DNA of 64,000 bases, from contig CAYYOV010000015.1 in assembly GCA_964473365.1 (NCBI GenBank), positions 1 through 64,000 of the forward strand, written 5' to 3'. The notes beneath the pieces are model-generated. The model had not been told where the DNA came from, made no database searches, and saw only the letters and a program-made list of their open reading frames with translations. Position numbers and translations under genes: made by a program. The stretch is from 2-02-FULL-55-14 sp964473365. GTDB lineage: Bacteria > Bacteroidota > Ignavibacteria > UBA10030. This document shows, one piece after another, positions 32,321 through 39,984 of the stretch (position 1 is the first letter of the stretch; every line of letters starts with the position of its first letter).

Positions 32321-33364
32321 CTATGACTTCCCTGCTGCCTTCTTTTTGCGAAAGACGTAGTGGCTCACCATCCACTCATTCCCGTTTCGATAGCCCCACA
32401 GCTCCTCGCATGCCATGAAGAAGACGCGCCAGTAGACCCACCATTTGGTGGCCTCGTGGGGGCCATACGTGCGGGCCAGAATGGGCATGATCTGCTCGCG
32501 ATTGCGGTCCATATTGTCCAACCATGCCCTCGACGTCTTCTGGTAGTGCGTTCCGCTTACTCGCCAGTGTTGTTCGACGGTCAGGTCGTCCGCAAAATAC
32601 AGGAGCAGGTCGTCGCTCGGCATCACGCCGCCGCTAAAGAAGTATTTGGCCATCCAATCGGTCGGACCCTGCACCTCGAACAGATAGGCAAGCTCCTTGT
32701 GCGTGAAGATATGTACGAACAATCGCCCGTCCGCCGTCAGCCACCGGGAGACCCTGTGAAGGAGCTGCGCATAGTTGCGCATGTGTTCGAACATCTCAAC
32801 CGAGACGATGCGGTCGTAGCGCTCGGCCGTCGTGAAGGTGTTCATGTCGGCCGTCACAACCTTGACGTTCCTCAAACCCCGGCGCTTGGCTTCGGCGTCG
32901 ATGTACTCCTTTTGGGTGCGCGAGTTTGATACAGCCGTGATCTTCGCCTTCGGATACCGGGACGCCATGAACAGCGTCAGCGAACCCCATCCACAGCCCA
33001 ATTCCAGGATTTTGTGGCCGTTGAGCAGCCCGGCCCGAGCGCACGTCAGTTCGAGCATCGCATGTTCGGCCGTGCCCAGGTCCTGCACTCCGTCGCGATA
33101 GAGGGCAGAGCTGTACTTCATGTTCGGGCCGAGCACATACCGAAAGAATTCCGTCGGTACCTCGTAGTGCTGTTCGTTGGCCGCACGGGTCTGCTCGGCG
33201 ATCGGTGCGTTCCGGAGCTGCGAGATCAGCGCCTGCAACCGCTCCAACTGCTCCGGCTCGCTCGCAGCCCGCTCGTCCCGCAAACGCTGGCGAAGCAGTC
33301 GACGAATGCCGAAGCGGATTGCCGCATCGGGAAGAATGTTCCGTTCCAACAACGCGTCGATCAT
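32321..33364 (-). CDS. Second cyclopropane-synthase-type SAM methyltransferase
   Basis: A 347-residue SAM-dependent methyltransferase of the Cfa superfamily, clearly different from the cfa product downstream. SAM binding: ILELGCGWGSLTLFMA. Other landmarks are YEVPTEFFRYVLGPNMKYSSALY, the VSVEMFEHMRNY active-site region and GTHYQKTSRAWLDNMD. The short N-terminal part (MIDALLERNILPDAAIRFGIRRLL) matches the subgroup that methylates unsaturated lipids without forming a classic N-domain. ATG 33364 follows the upstream TGA directly (TGACATG), so translation is coupled. A GTG at 33373 is an alternative start. Product could be a methyl-branched or methylene acyl chain. Confidence 0.85.
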   Translation of the reverse strand: MIDALLERNILPDAAIRFGIRRLLRQRLRDERAASEPEQLERLQALISQLRNAPIAEQTRAANEQHYEVPTEFFRYVLGPNMKYSSALYRDGVQDLGTAEHAMLELTCARAGLLNGHKILELGCGWGSLTLFMASRYPKAKITAVSNSRTQKEYIDAEAKRRGLRNVKVVTADMNTFTTAERYDRIVSVEMFEHMRNYAQLLHRVSRWLTADGRLFVHIFTHKELAYLFEVQGPTDWMAKYFFSGGVMPSDDLLLYFADDLTVEQHWRVSGTHYQKTSRAWLDNMDRNREQIMPILARTYGPHEATKWWVYWRVFFMACEELWGYRNGNEWMVSHYVFRKKKAAGKS

Positions 33365-33365
33365 G

Positions 33366-34169
33366 TCAGGCACCGGTGTCGGGTTTCGGGAACCAGGGAA
33401 TGAACGCGCTGGTCGTGCGCTGATACTGCCGATAATCGTCTCCCCGCGTCCGGAGGGCCTGCTCTTCGGTCAGCGGGATCCCCGTCACGCGGGTCAGGAT
33501 ATACCACATTCCGAGCGGCGAAAGAAGTCCAAGCCATCCCCACGGTGACGCGAGGGCGAAGAGACCGTACGCCAGCCAGATCACCCACTCAAAGAAGTAG
33601 TTCGGATGTCTGGACAACCGCCAGAGCCCGTCGCGGCATGTCCGGCCTCTGTTCTCCGGCTTTGCCTTGAAGCGCTTGAGCTGTGCGTCGGCGACTGCCT
33701 CGCCGATGACGCCCACCAACCAGAGTCCCGCAGCGACAAGTTCGATCGCTCGGAAGGACGGCTCAGGGTCCTGCATTGCCAGGAAGATCGGCATCGACAG
33801 GATCACCACCAGGAGCGTTTGGAACTGGAAGAAGACAAAGAACTTCTTCGGGAGGTCTGTCTTCCATTTGGCCCGCATCTGTTGGTATCGGCCGTCCTCC
33901 GGCTTGCCGCCCAGGATCCGATCGAACAATAGATGCAGTGTGAGCCGTTCGCCCCAGAAGATCACGAGGGCTGCGATCAACAGCTTGCGTTCGAACCATC
34001 CGGGAGCAAGAGCGAACGAGACGGCGGCGGCGATCGCGAAGCCATTCCCCCACCCGACATCCACGACGGCTGCGTTATCGATCCGTCGGAACCATAGCCA
34101 GACGAAACACATGAGGATGAACAGGAGCGCGAACGACACGCCGGAGAGCTGAAGGATGGAAAGCCACAT
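33366..34169 (-). CDS. DUF1295 membrane protein (steroid 5-alpha-reductase-like)
   Basis: A 267-residue polytopic membrane protein with about six TM segments. Family hallmarks are WFRRIDNAAVVDVGWGNGF near the start and GLWRLSRHPNYFFEWVIW in the second half, followed by PLTEEQALRTRGDDYRQY. The C-terminal fold is that of isoprenylcysteine methyltransferases and steroid 5-alpha reductases, which reduce or methylate lipid substrates with NADPH or SAM. The biochemical role is unproven; here it probably acts on the lipids made by the neighbouring enzymes. A very good GGGAGG precedes ATG 34169 and overlaps the end region of the upstream DUF1475 gene. Confidence 0.85.
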   Translation of the reverse strand: MWLSILQLSGVSFALLFILMCFVWLWFRRIDNAAVVDVGWGNGFAIAAAVSFALAPGWFERKLLIAALVIFWGERLTLHLLFDRILGGKPEDGRYQQMRAKWKTDLPKKFFVFFQFQTLLVVILSMPIFLAMQDPEPSFRAIELVAAGLWLVGVIGEAVADAQLKRFKAKPENRGRTCRDGLWRLSRHPNYFFEWVIWLAYGLFALASPWGWLGLLSPLGMWYILTRVTGIPLTEEQALRTRGDDYRQYQRTTSAFIPWFPKPDTGA

Positions 34170-34183
34170 GTCGGATCCTCCCA

Positions 34184-34519
34184 TCAGACCGGACGCCGAA
34201 GAAGCGCCTGCTCCCATCCCTCTCCTGGCTTCAGGCGATGGAGTTGGAGGAAGACGTATCCGGTCGCTGCCATGCTGCCGGTCGTGATCAAGAGCACCAG
34301 CCAGAGCAGTTTGGCTCCCAGGGTCCGTTCTTTGTATGCCACCCAGAGGAAGATGACGGCAATGTTGATGTAGAAGTCAATGAGCGTCGCTTGCATCCAC
34401 GGGATGGCGATCAGCGACGGCCATTCGGCCACGAGGCTGCTTTCGATCGAAGTGTCGATCGTCGTGTACAGCATGAACAGGCCGAGTCCGGCCACGAGAT
34501 ACTTCAGGAAGGTCACCAT
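34184..34519 (-). CDS. DUF1475 family small membrane protein
   Basis: A 111-residue protein with three hydrophobic segments (about 5-20, 45-62 and 70-92). The pattern WPSLIAIPWMQATLIDFYINI and WVAYKERTLGAKLLW fits DUF1475, a family without assigned function that occurs beside desaturases and DUF1295 proteins. It starts 10 nt after the desaturase stop and ends 15 nt before the DUF1295 start, so it is embedded in the operon. Confidence 0.8.
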   Translation of the reverse strand: MVTFLKYLVAGLGLFMLYTTIDTSIESSLVAEWPSLIAIPWMQATLIDFYINIAVIFLWVAYKERTLGAKLLWLVLLITTGSMAATGYVFLQLHRLKPGEGWEQALLRRPV

Positions 34520-34529
34520 AGGTCCTCGA

Positions 34530-35267
34530 TCAGGTCGCCTCGTTCACGAGACGGATGATCCTCAGTTTTGCGAGTAATTTGATGAGTGGATAGGTCGGAT
34601 CGAGTTCGAACCACCGCGTGGCGAAATTCGCCCGACTTGGATACTTGTGATGGTTGTTCTGGAATAGTTCTCCGAGCGTCACGAAGTCGAACGGCAGCGA
34701 ATTCTTTGACAGGTCGTGGGTGTCGTGATGGTTCACGTAGCCGTATTTGTGGCCGAACCAATTCACGATGGCCCCATGGATCGGGCCCATCAGAAAGTGG
34801 ACCGGAAGAAGCAGGAACATCCACCACTCCGTCGCGAACGCTACATAAAAGAGTGTGTACGCAATACCCCAGAGGATCCGTGGGGTCCAGTATTTCCCTA
34901 CTTCGTCCAGGATGCGCCATTCCGGGATGTTCTTGTCGAAGCCCTTCTCCGGCTCGATCCGATCCATCAGGTAGTCGAGATAGATATCCTTCGTTCGGAG
35001 CATCATGTGGACCATGCTCGAGAAGTAGTGCGGAGAGTGCGGGTCCTTTTCCGTGTCGCTGTACGCGTGGTGCATCCGGTGCATGATCGCGTATGCGCGG
35101 GGATTCAGGAACGACGAACCTTGTGTCAGGAACGTGAAGACGTAGAAGAACCTCTCCCAGAATCTGGACATCGTGAACATCTTATGCGCCGCGTAGCGGT
35201 GCAGAAAAAACGTCTGGGAGAACAAGGAAAGGAACCAATGCCCCAGGAAGAAGATCGCGATGGCCAT
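34530..35267 (-). CDS. Membrane fatty acid desaturase (delta-9 type)
   Basis: A di-iron acyl desaturase of about 245 residues that inserts a cis double bond into saturated acyl chains in the inner membrane. All three histidine boxes are present: HRYAAH, HRMHHAYSDTEKDPHSP and QNNHHKYPSR, plus NHHDTHD. Hydrophobic pairs surround them. ATG 35267 has GAGG at a good distance; an in-frame TTG at 35321 would add 18 residues. As first gene of the eight-gene set it would supply the monounsaturated chains that the two Cfa-type enzymes need. The upstream 290 bp to the anti-sigma gene must hold its promoter; a TGATCC hexamer lies there at 35374-35369. Confidence 0.9.
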   Translation of the reverse strand: MAIAIFFLGHWFLSLFSQTFFLHRYAAHKMFTMSRFWERFFYVFTFLTQGSSFLNPRAYAIMHRMHHAYSDTEKDPHSPHYFSSMVHMMLRTKDIYLDYLMDRIEPEKGFDKNIPEWRILDEVGKYWTPRILWGIAYTLFYVAFATEWWMFLLLPVHFLMGPIHGAIVNWFGHKYGYVNHHDTHDLSKNSLPFDFVTLGELFQNNHHKYPSRANFATRWFELDPTYPLIKLLAKLRIIRLVNEAT

Positions 35268-35556
35268 GCGAAGCCTCAAAACAAGGTGATCGAAGGTCGT
35301 CGGCCGAAGGGCGGTGGCCAACGAAGTCTGATTGCCCGTGCGTGGACCTCAACGCTCGTCGCCGAAGAGGATCATTCCAGAAACCTGTATCCCCCGTGAG
35401 CTCTCCGGACGCGGCCCACCGGCTTTCTCCGGCACGGGTTGTTAACGCATGAACGGCTTAGAAAATTCCCACCGGAATCGGGCTATTTGAGGGCGAAAGA
35501 GGCGATTGTGGACGATGAAATGTGTCAGGATTTGCGAGAAGATGCCATGTATCCTT

Positions 35557-36576
35557 TCAACGGGCCAGGAACGCCTCAGGAAGGCGAAGTCCTATTTGGC
35601 GCTTACCTACAACGACGACGACAGAATCGACCGCGGGACGCAGGATGAGCGCTCGATCCATCTCTGCGGCCGTGAACGGCTGTTCCGGAAAGAGGTCGAT
35701 AATGACGCTATCACCGGCAAGGGTCAGGCGCGTCGGCACTGCGCCGGCCTCCGTTGTAACGGACTGATCCGTGGGCAGATCGCGCCATGGCATTTGTCTG
35801 AGCTGAACCGAACGCGAACCCGGCAACGCCTGAACGGCACCCTCTCGCTCCAGGGCGCGCTCTTCTCGTGTGGTCTTGGCAAAGGCCTCCAGGCCCTTCT
35901 TCGCCCGCGTGGAGCCCTCTGCTCCGAGTGTCGGCAACTCCGCCGCCTGAACCCAGGCAACCTGGGGCTTGGCGCCCGTCCCCTCCTGTTCCTCATCCAG
36001 TCGACCCGCTCCGGCAGCATCGGCAACAGCCTGTGTTCGTTCGCCGGAAATCGACACTCCGGCATCCGCAGATGGGTCGACAGAGCGCAGGCGCGGTGAA
36101 CGTCGAGACGCGACGTCGCTCCGTCCCTCACGTCGTTGGCTTTGCGTTCGTTCGGGCTCGACCGAACGATCTGGAGGTTGAGCCTCTGAACCCGGTCCTG
36201 TGGAGGTCAGTTCCGTCGACCGGTCAACCTCCGTCGGAGGCATGATGTCGGTTGGAACGACTGGCGTGAGCAAGCGCCACACTCCGATTGCGGCAACGAA
36301 CACGGCAGCTGCTGCCATCCACTGCCATATCCCTCCACGATCAGGCGCGACCCGCCGGTTGATCCGTTCAACGAGCTCCCGTCGAAGGTCCGTTCTACCT
36401 GCGGACCGGATACCTGCGGCCATCAGCCGTTCATTCGTTACTCGCTCGCGGCAGAGGTCGCACCCGGTCAGATGCGCTTCGAGCGATGTCCGTCGATCGG
36501 CGGGTAAACGACCCGCGACGAACTGCTCCAAGAGTTCTTCGTCGGAGGTCCAATGTGGTTTCGTGGGTTCAGGCAC
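35557..36576 (-). CDS. Zinc-finger anti-sigma factor
   Basis: A 339-residue membrane anti-sigma factor. The zf-HC2 domain is at the N-terminus (LEAHLTGCDLCRERV, a His-Cys-Cys site), followed by one TM helix near 85-105. A long low-complexity region (about 110-240) rich in Arg, Ser, Glu and Pro forms the extracytoplasmic part, then a short folded C-terminus with DSVIIDLFPEQPF. The gene starts with GTG 36576, overlapping the sigma gene stop by 8 nt. It normally holds its cognate sigma factor inactive at the membrane. It lacks the cupin domain of ChrR, so a singlet-oxygen sensing mechanism of ChrR type is not supported. Confidence 0.82.
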   Translation of the reverse strand: MPEPTKPHWTSDEELLEQFVAGRLPADRRTSLEAHLTGCDLCRERVTNERLMAAGIRSAGRTDLRRELVERINRRVAPDRGGIWQWMAAAAVFVAAIGVWRLLTPVVPTDIMPPTEVDRSTELTSTGPGSEAQPPDRSVEPERTQSQRREGRSDVASRRSPRLRSVDPSADAGVSISGERTQAVADAAGAGRLDEEQEGTGAKPQVAWVQAAELPTLGAEGSTRAKKGLEAFAKTTREERALEREGAVQALPGSRSVQLRQMPWRDLPTDQSVTTEAGAVPTRLTLAGDSVIIDLFPEQPFTAAEMDRALILRPAVDSVVVVVGKRQIGLRLPEAFLAR

Positions 36577-37135
36577 GGTCGTGTCCTGTCATCAGTCCCC
36601 GAAGCTGCTCCTTGCACTGATACTTCTTGGCTTTCGCCACGTCGGCATTGGCGAACCCCATATGGACCGCAACGTCAGCCATCGACAGCTGCTCCCAATA
36701 ATAGAGCAAGAGCAGGGTCCGGCATGGCTCGCCGAGACGGTCGAACGCTTGCCGCATTGCCTCGACCCGTTCCCGATCATCCTCGGAAGTTTCAGGGGCG
36801 TCGGCGGCGATGCCGTCAGGATCGATCTCCAGGGAGGGCTCACGTCGTCTGCGGGCCAGTCGGCGCAGCCACAATCGGCTGGCGACCGCGAACGTGTAGG
36901 TTCCCAACTTCGCCGCCAGAGTGAATCCCGGCGAACGCACCTTTTCCCAAACGATCACCACCGATTCCTGAAGGATGTCCTCGGCCTCATCTGCTGAACC
37001 TCCATTCCGCGTGACATGGGTCACGATGGGCCTTCGGGTATCGTCATACAGGCGCTCGAGTCCGGCCCGATCACCGGCCCTGATGAGCTCCAGCAGGCGT
37101 TGTTCACGGTCGATCTGCAACACCGCGAGGGCCAT
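36569..37135 (-). CDS. ECF-type RNA polymerase sigma factor
   Basis: A 188-residue sigma-70 family factor. Region 2 spans about 12-85 (LIRAGDRAGLERLYDD and EAEDILQESVVIVWEK). Region 4 spans about 125-180 (FDRLGEPCRTLLLLYYW, then MADVAVHMGFANADVAKAKK). It directs transcription of an extracytoplasmic stress regulon, released when the overlapping anti-sigma factor is inactivated. The pair lies immediately upstream of, and in the same direction as, the lipid operon, so control of that operon is plausible but unproven. The start ATG 37135 has AAAGG close by. A perfect palindrome (37149-37163) lies just upstream. Confidence 0.9.
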   Translation of the reverse strand: MALAVLQIDREQRLLELIRAGDRAGLERLYDDTRRPIVTHVTRNGGSADEAEDILQESVVIVWEKVRSPGFTLAAKLGTYTFAVASRLWLRRLARRRREPSLEIDPDGIAADAPETSEDDRERVEAMRQAFDRLGEPCRTLLLLYYWEQLSMADVAVHMGFANADVAKAKKYQCKEQLRGLMTGHDRA

Positions 37136-37148
37136 TTACCTTTCTAGG

Positions 37149-37163
37149 GTTCATGTCATGAAC
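37149..37163. promoter_or_regulatory. Perfect palindrome in the divergent sigma/VWA promoter region
   Basis: GTTCATGTCATGAAC has 7-bp perfect arms around a single T. It lies 14 nt before the sigma gene start and 64 nt before the VWA gene start, in the only shared upstream region. It has no T tract and is probably an operator for one or both divergent genes. Confidence 0.45.
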
Positions 37164-37226
37164 AGTCAGGAAGTAAATCAACGTACCACTTCCACAACCC
37201 TTTATCAATTTCCCAGGAGGTCCGCC

Positions 37227-38534
37227 ATGCGTTCCCTCGTGATAATCGCCCTTCTCGCCCTTGTCATTTCATCGGCCTGGGCGGATGATCCGACCGTATC
37301 TCTCTCGGCCCGGCTCAATACGCCCGTCATTACGGTCCACGGCGGGACCGTCTACGTACATCTCTCCCTCCGATCGCCGCACGTCGACGTGGGTCGTCGC
37401 CAGCCGATCAACCTTTCGGTCGTCCTCGACCGGAGTGGCTCGATGGGCGATGAGCGCAAGATCGACTACGCCCGACGTGCCCTCCACCGTCTGATCGATG
37501 GACTGGGCCCGGACGACCTTTTCTCCCTCGTCATCTACGATGATGCTGTCGAAGTGCTGACGCGACCTCATCGGGTCACCGACCGAAAGCGGCTTCATGC
37601 GATGGTCGATCGCATCTCACCAGGAGGCTCCACGAATCTGGGAGGCGGAATGATCGAAGGACTCCAGCTGGCCCGACGATCCTCGAACCGTGAACGCATC
37701 GACCGGGTCATCCTCCTCTCTGACGGACTCGCGAACCAGGGCATCACGTCACCCGCCGAGCTGAATCGAATTGCCGGAGAGTACCGGTCGGCCGGAGTGA
37801 CGCTGACAACGATGGGTCTGGGTCTGGACTACAATGAGAATCTGATGGTCGGCTTGGCGGAGAGTGGTGGCGGCAGCTACTATTTCATCGAACATCCGAA
37901 CCAGATGGCCCAGATCCTGGCGAAGGAATTCGACCGGATGTCATCGATCGTTTGCCGGAATGCGGTCCTGGAATTGCAGCTCCGTGGTGGCAGCAGCATG
38001 CGCGACGTGATCGGAGGGACATGGAACGAACACAACGGCCGAATCGAGGTCCCGATCGGCGACTTGTTGAATGACGATCTTCGGGAACTTGTGGTCGAAC
38101 TCGCTGTGCCGCCGGGAACGGGCGAAGTGCCGTTGATCGACGGATCCCTGCGATTCGAAAGTGACCAGATCTCCGTGCGCCCGGCAACATTCGCCACGGC
38201 CGTACGCTATGCAAAGGACGCCCAGGCCGTCGAGCGGCATCGCGATCTGACAGCACAAGCAAAGGCCGACGTAGCCGTGTCCACCCGGCAGGTGGATCAG
38301 GCCCTTCAGGTGCTCGACAAAGGTGAAAATGACCAGGCAGAAGCAGCCTTGGTTCGGGCGGAAGAATCGTTGTCGGCTTCGCCAGCTGCTTCAGCCGCCG
38401 GGGCGGCAGGCGACGCGGTTCGCGCCCAGATCCAGCGCCTCAAGGCATACAAAGACACGGTGTCAACGGGAGACTCGCGAAAGGCCAAGAAGTCCATCCA
38501 GTACCAGAACTACCAAGTACAACGGAACAAGTAG
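37227..38534 (+). CDS. Exported von Willebrand factor A domain protein
   Basis: A 435-residue protein. ATG 37227 has a near-perfect AGGAGG at 37215-37220 and gives signal peptide MRSLVIIALLALVISSAWAD. The VWA domain covers about 55-240. Its MIDAS residues are visible as DRSGSMGDE (DxSxS), GGSTNLGGGM (Thr) and LSDGLANQG (Asp), so metal binding is intact. A beta-rich second domain (to about 330) and a helical C-terminus with Ala/Glu repeats follow. VWA proteins of this type mediate protein-protein contact in the envelope. The divergent sigma/anti-sigma operon shares its promoter region. The gene ends at a strong hairpin. Confidence 0.85.
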   Translation: MRSLVIIALLALVISSAWADDPTVSLSARLNTPVITVHGGTVYVHLSLRSPHVDVGRRQPINLSVVLDRSGSMGDERKIDYARRALHRLIDGLGPDDLFSLVIYDDAVEVLTRPHRVTDRKRLHAMVDRISPGGSTNLGGGMIEGLQLARRSSNRERIDRVILLSDGLANQGITSPAELNRIAGEYRSAGVTLTTMGLGLDYNENLMVGLAESGGGSYYFIEHPNQMAQILAKEFDRMSSIVCRNAVLELQLRGGSSMRDVIGGTWNEHNGRIEVPIGDLLNDDLRELVVELAVPPGTGEVPLIDGSLRFESDQISVRPATFATAVRYAKDAQAVERHRDLTAQAKADVAVSTRQVDQALQVLDKGENDQAEAALVRAEESLSASPAASAAGAAGDAVRAQIQRLKAYKDTVSTGDSRKAKKSIQYQNYQVQRNK

Positions 38535-38574
38535 GCGGCCATCGCGGACGACCACCACGCCAGGTTTCAGAACG

Positions 38575-38601
38575 ACGAAGCCCCGATGTCCGGGGCTTCG
38601 T
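38575..38601. terminator. Hairpin terminator between convergent genes
   Basis: ACGAAGCCCCG (38575-38585) and CGGGGCTTCGT (38591-38601) form a perfect 11-bp stem with a 5-nt loop. It lies between the VWA stop (38534) and the convergent stop at 38625. The plus side is followed by TGCGTCTG, so the T tract is poor. Confidence 0.8.
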
Positions 38602-38624
38602 TGCGTCTGCAGGCTGACCAGCCA

Positions 38625-39980
38625 CTATGTCGCTCTGCCGACCCTCCGTCGGGCCTCGATGATCTCTCCGAAGGACGACAGTCGGAGTTCGTCCGAATGG
38701 AGTCCGGCCCTCAACAAGACCTCCGGATCCAATGCCCCCACGGCGATCCCACGTCGGAAGAAATTCAGCAGGCCCTGCGCCGTGGCGGCGTCATCGAACT
38801 GCTGGCCTTTCAAGACTGCCCGCGCCGCCGAGTCGAGGAAGGACCGCAACCGAGCGACCGCTGCCGTCTCTTCACGGATGAACGTTCCGAACACGGCCGC
38901 GAGCCGAGGCGCGAACTGCGACGGATGGAGGTCCCATCCCTGATAGTATCCAAATTGGAGAGAGTGCTCCACGTGCTCATAGACCTCTCGCCATCCGCGA
39001 TGAACCGCCGTCCGGTTCTCGGCCCGTTGTCGCGCCGACAACCGAGCGGAACGATGAGGACCGACCGGAATGCGATTCGTAGCTCCGTCCGAAAGCCAAA
39101 GGGCGTCAGGTGCGGCGGCAGCTTTCACCATGACACGGAGATGGTCGGCCATCGGATGCCGGTACACCTGAGCCGATGACACCACGTCCATCGATGAAAG
39201 GAAATCGTAGAGCCCGAGATGCAGCCCCCGACAGCGCCCACCGCTCGCCGCGATCACGGCCGGCAGCAAGCTCGATCCGCCAGGCCCTATGATCATCGGA
39301 GGGGTCTCGACCATCAGTTCCAGACGGATCGTCCGATCCGGAAGTCGAGAGGCCCGTTCTGCACGCTCCAGCTCACGCACCAGATCTTCTACTTCTCGGG
39401 GGGAGTGCACCTTCGGCAGCGTTACGACGAACTGTGCAGGCACCCGACCCCCAGACCGATCCATCAGACGTGACAGAAACAGCTCAAGCGTTCGCACCGC
39501 GCGTGTGCGGGACCTCCCAACAATTGGTTTGACGCGAATGCCGAATGATGGGGGAAGCGCGCCCGCGGACATTGCCTCCGCGGTCGCATCAGCCGCCTGA
39601 ACGGCATGTCGATCCTCCTCGTCGTCACCACGGAACCCATATCCATCCTCAAAATCGATCCGATAATCGTCAACTGCCTGCTGTTTGAGCTTCTCGAGCA
39701 CGCGCCGAAATACGAGCATGACGGTACTCACGGCCGGCTGCTCGGTGCGCGCCTTCTCGGCGGGCCTTCGGGGTCGGCGAAGCAGTGACGCCCGAACGCG
39801 CTTGGAAGAGGGCAGCTGTGACGCCTCCGGAGCGCCGACAGCTTCTGCGAATTCGAAGGGATCGGCGGCATGGTCGGTCAGGTGCTGTACGGCAAGCTGC
39901 CCGAGCTTCTGGACCGTCGAAACCTTGAACAGGTGGGCACCGCCGTAGACAACATGGAGTGGTTGTCGCTCGTCGATCAT
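38625..39980 (-). CDS. DUF6986-like HpcH/HpaI aldolase/citrate-lyase-fold protein
   Basis: A 451-residue protein of the phosphoenolpyruvate/aldolase TIM-barrel superfamily. Recognisable pieces are YRIDFEDGYGFRGDDEED (acidic metal site), RVKPIVG, LELMVETPPMI (Glu metal ligand region), GLHLGLYDFLSS and YYQGWDLHPSQF. These match citrate-lyase beta/HpcH-HpaI-fold proteins, and the overall length and order fit DUF6986. It probably cleaves or forms a C-C bond next to a carboxylate with Mg(2+), but the substrate is unknown. It lies 4 nt downstream of terC, so the two are co-transcribed. Confidence 0.72.
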   Translation of the reverse strand: MIDERQPLHVVYGGAHLFKVSTVQKLGQLAVQHLTDHAADPFEFAEAVGAPEASQLPSSKRVRASLLRRPRRPAEKARTEQPAVSTVMLVFRRVLEKLKQQAVDDYRIDFEDGYGFRGDDEEDRHAVQAADATAEAMSAGALPPSFGIRVKPIVGRSRTRAVRTLELFLSRLMDRSGGRVPAQFVVTLPKVHSPREVEDLVRELERAERASRLPDRTIRLELMVETPPMIIGPGGSSLLPAVIAASGGRCRGLHLGLYDFLSSMDVVSSAQVYRHPMADHLRVMVKAAAAPDALWLSDGATNRIPVGPHRSARLSARQRAENRTAVHRGWREVYEHVEHSLQFGYYQGWDLHPSQFAPRLAAVFGTFIREETAAVARLRSFLDSAARAVLKGQQFDDAATAQGLLNFFRRGIAVGALDPEVLLRAGLHSDELRLSSFGEIIEARRRVGRAT

Positions 39981-39984
39981 CGCA

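Noticed and set aside
34590..34625. tRNA T-loop-like GTTCGAACC
   Set aside because: It lies within the desaturase coding sequence and no acceptor stem or anticodon arm can be built around it; no tRNA was found in the window.
30190..35267. Carotenoid or squalene biosynthesis cluster
   Set aside because: The flavoenzyme superficially resembles phytoene desaturases, but the GGHTNT motif and DUF1365/Cfa neighbours fit COG2907; no prenyl synthase or cyclase is present.
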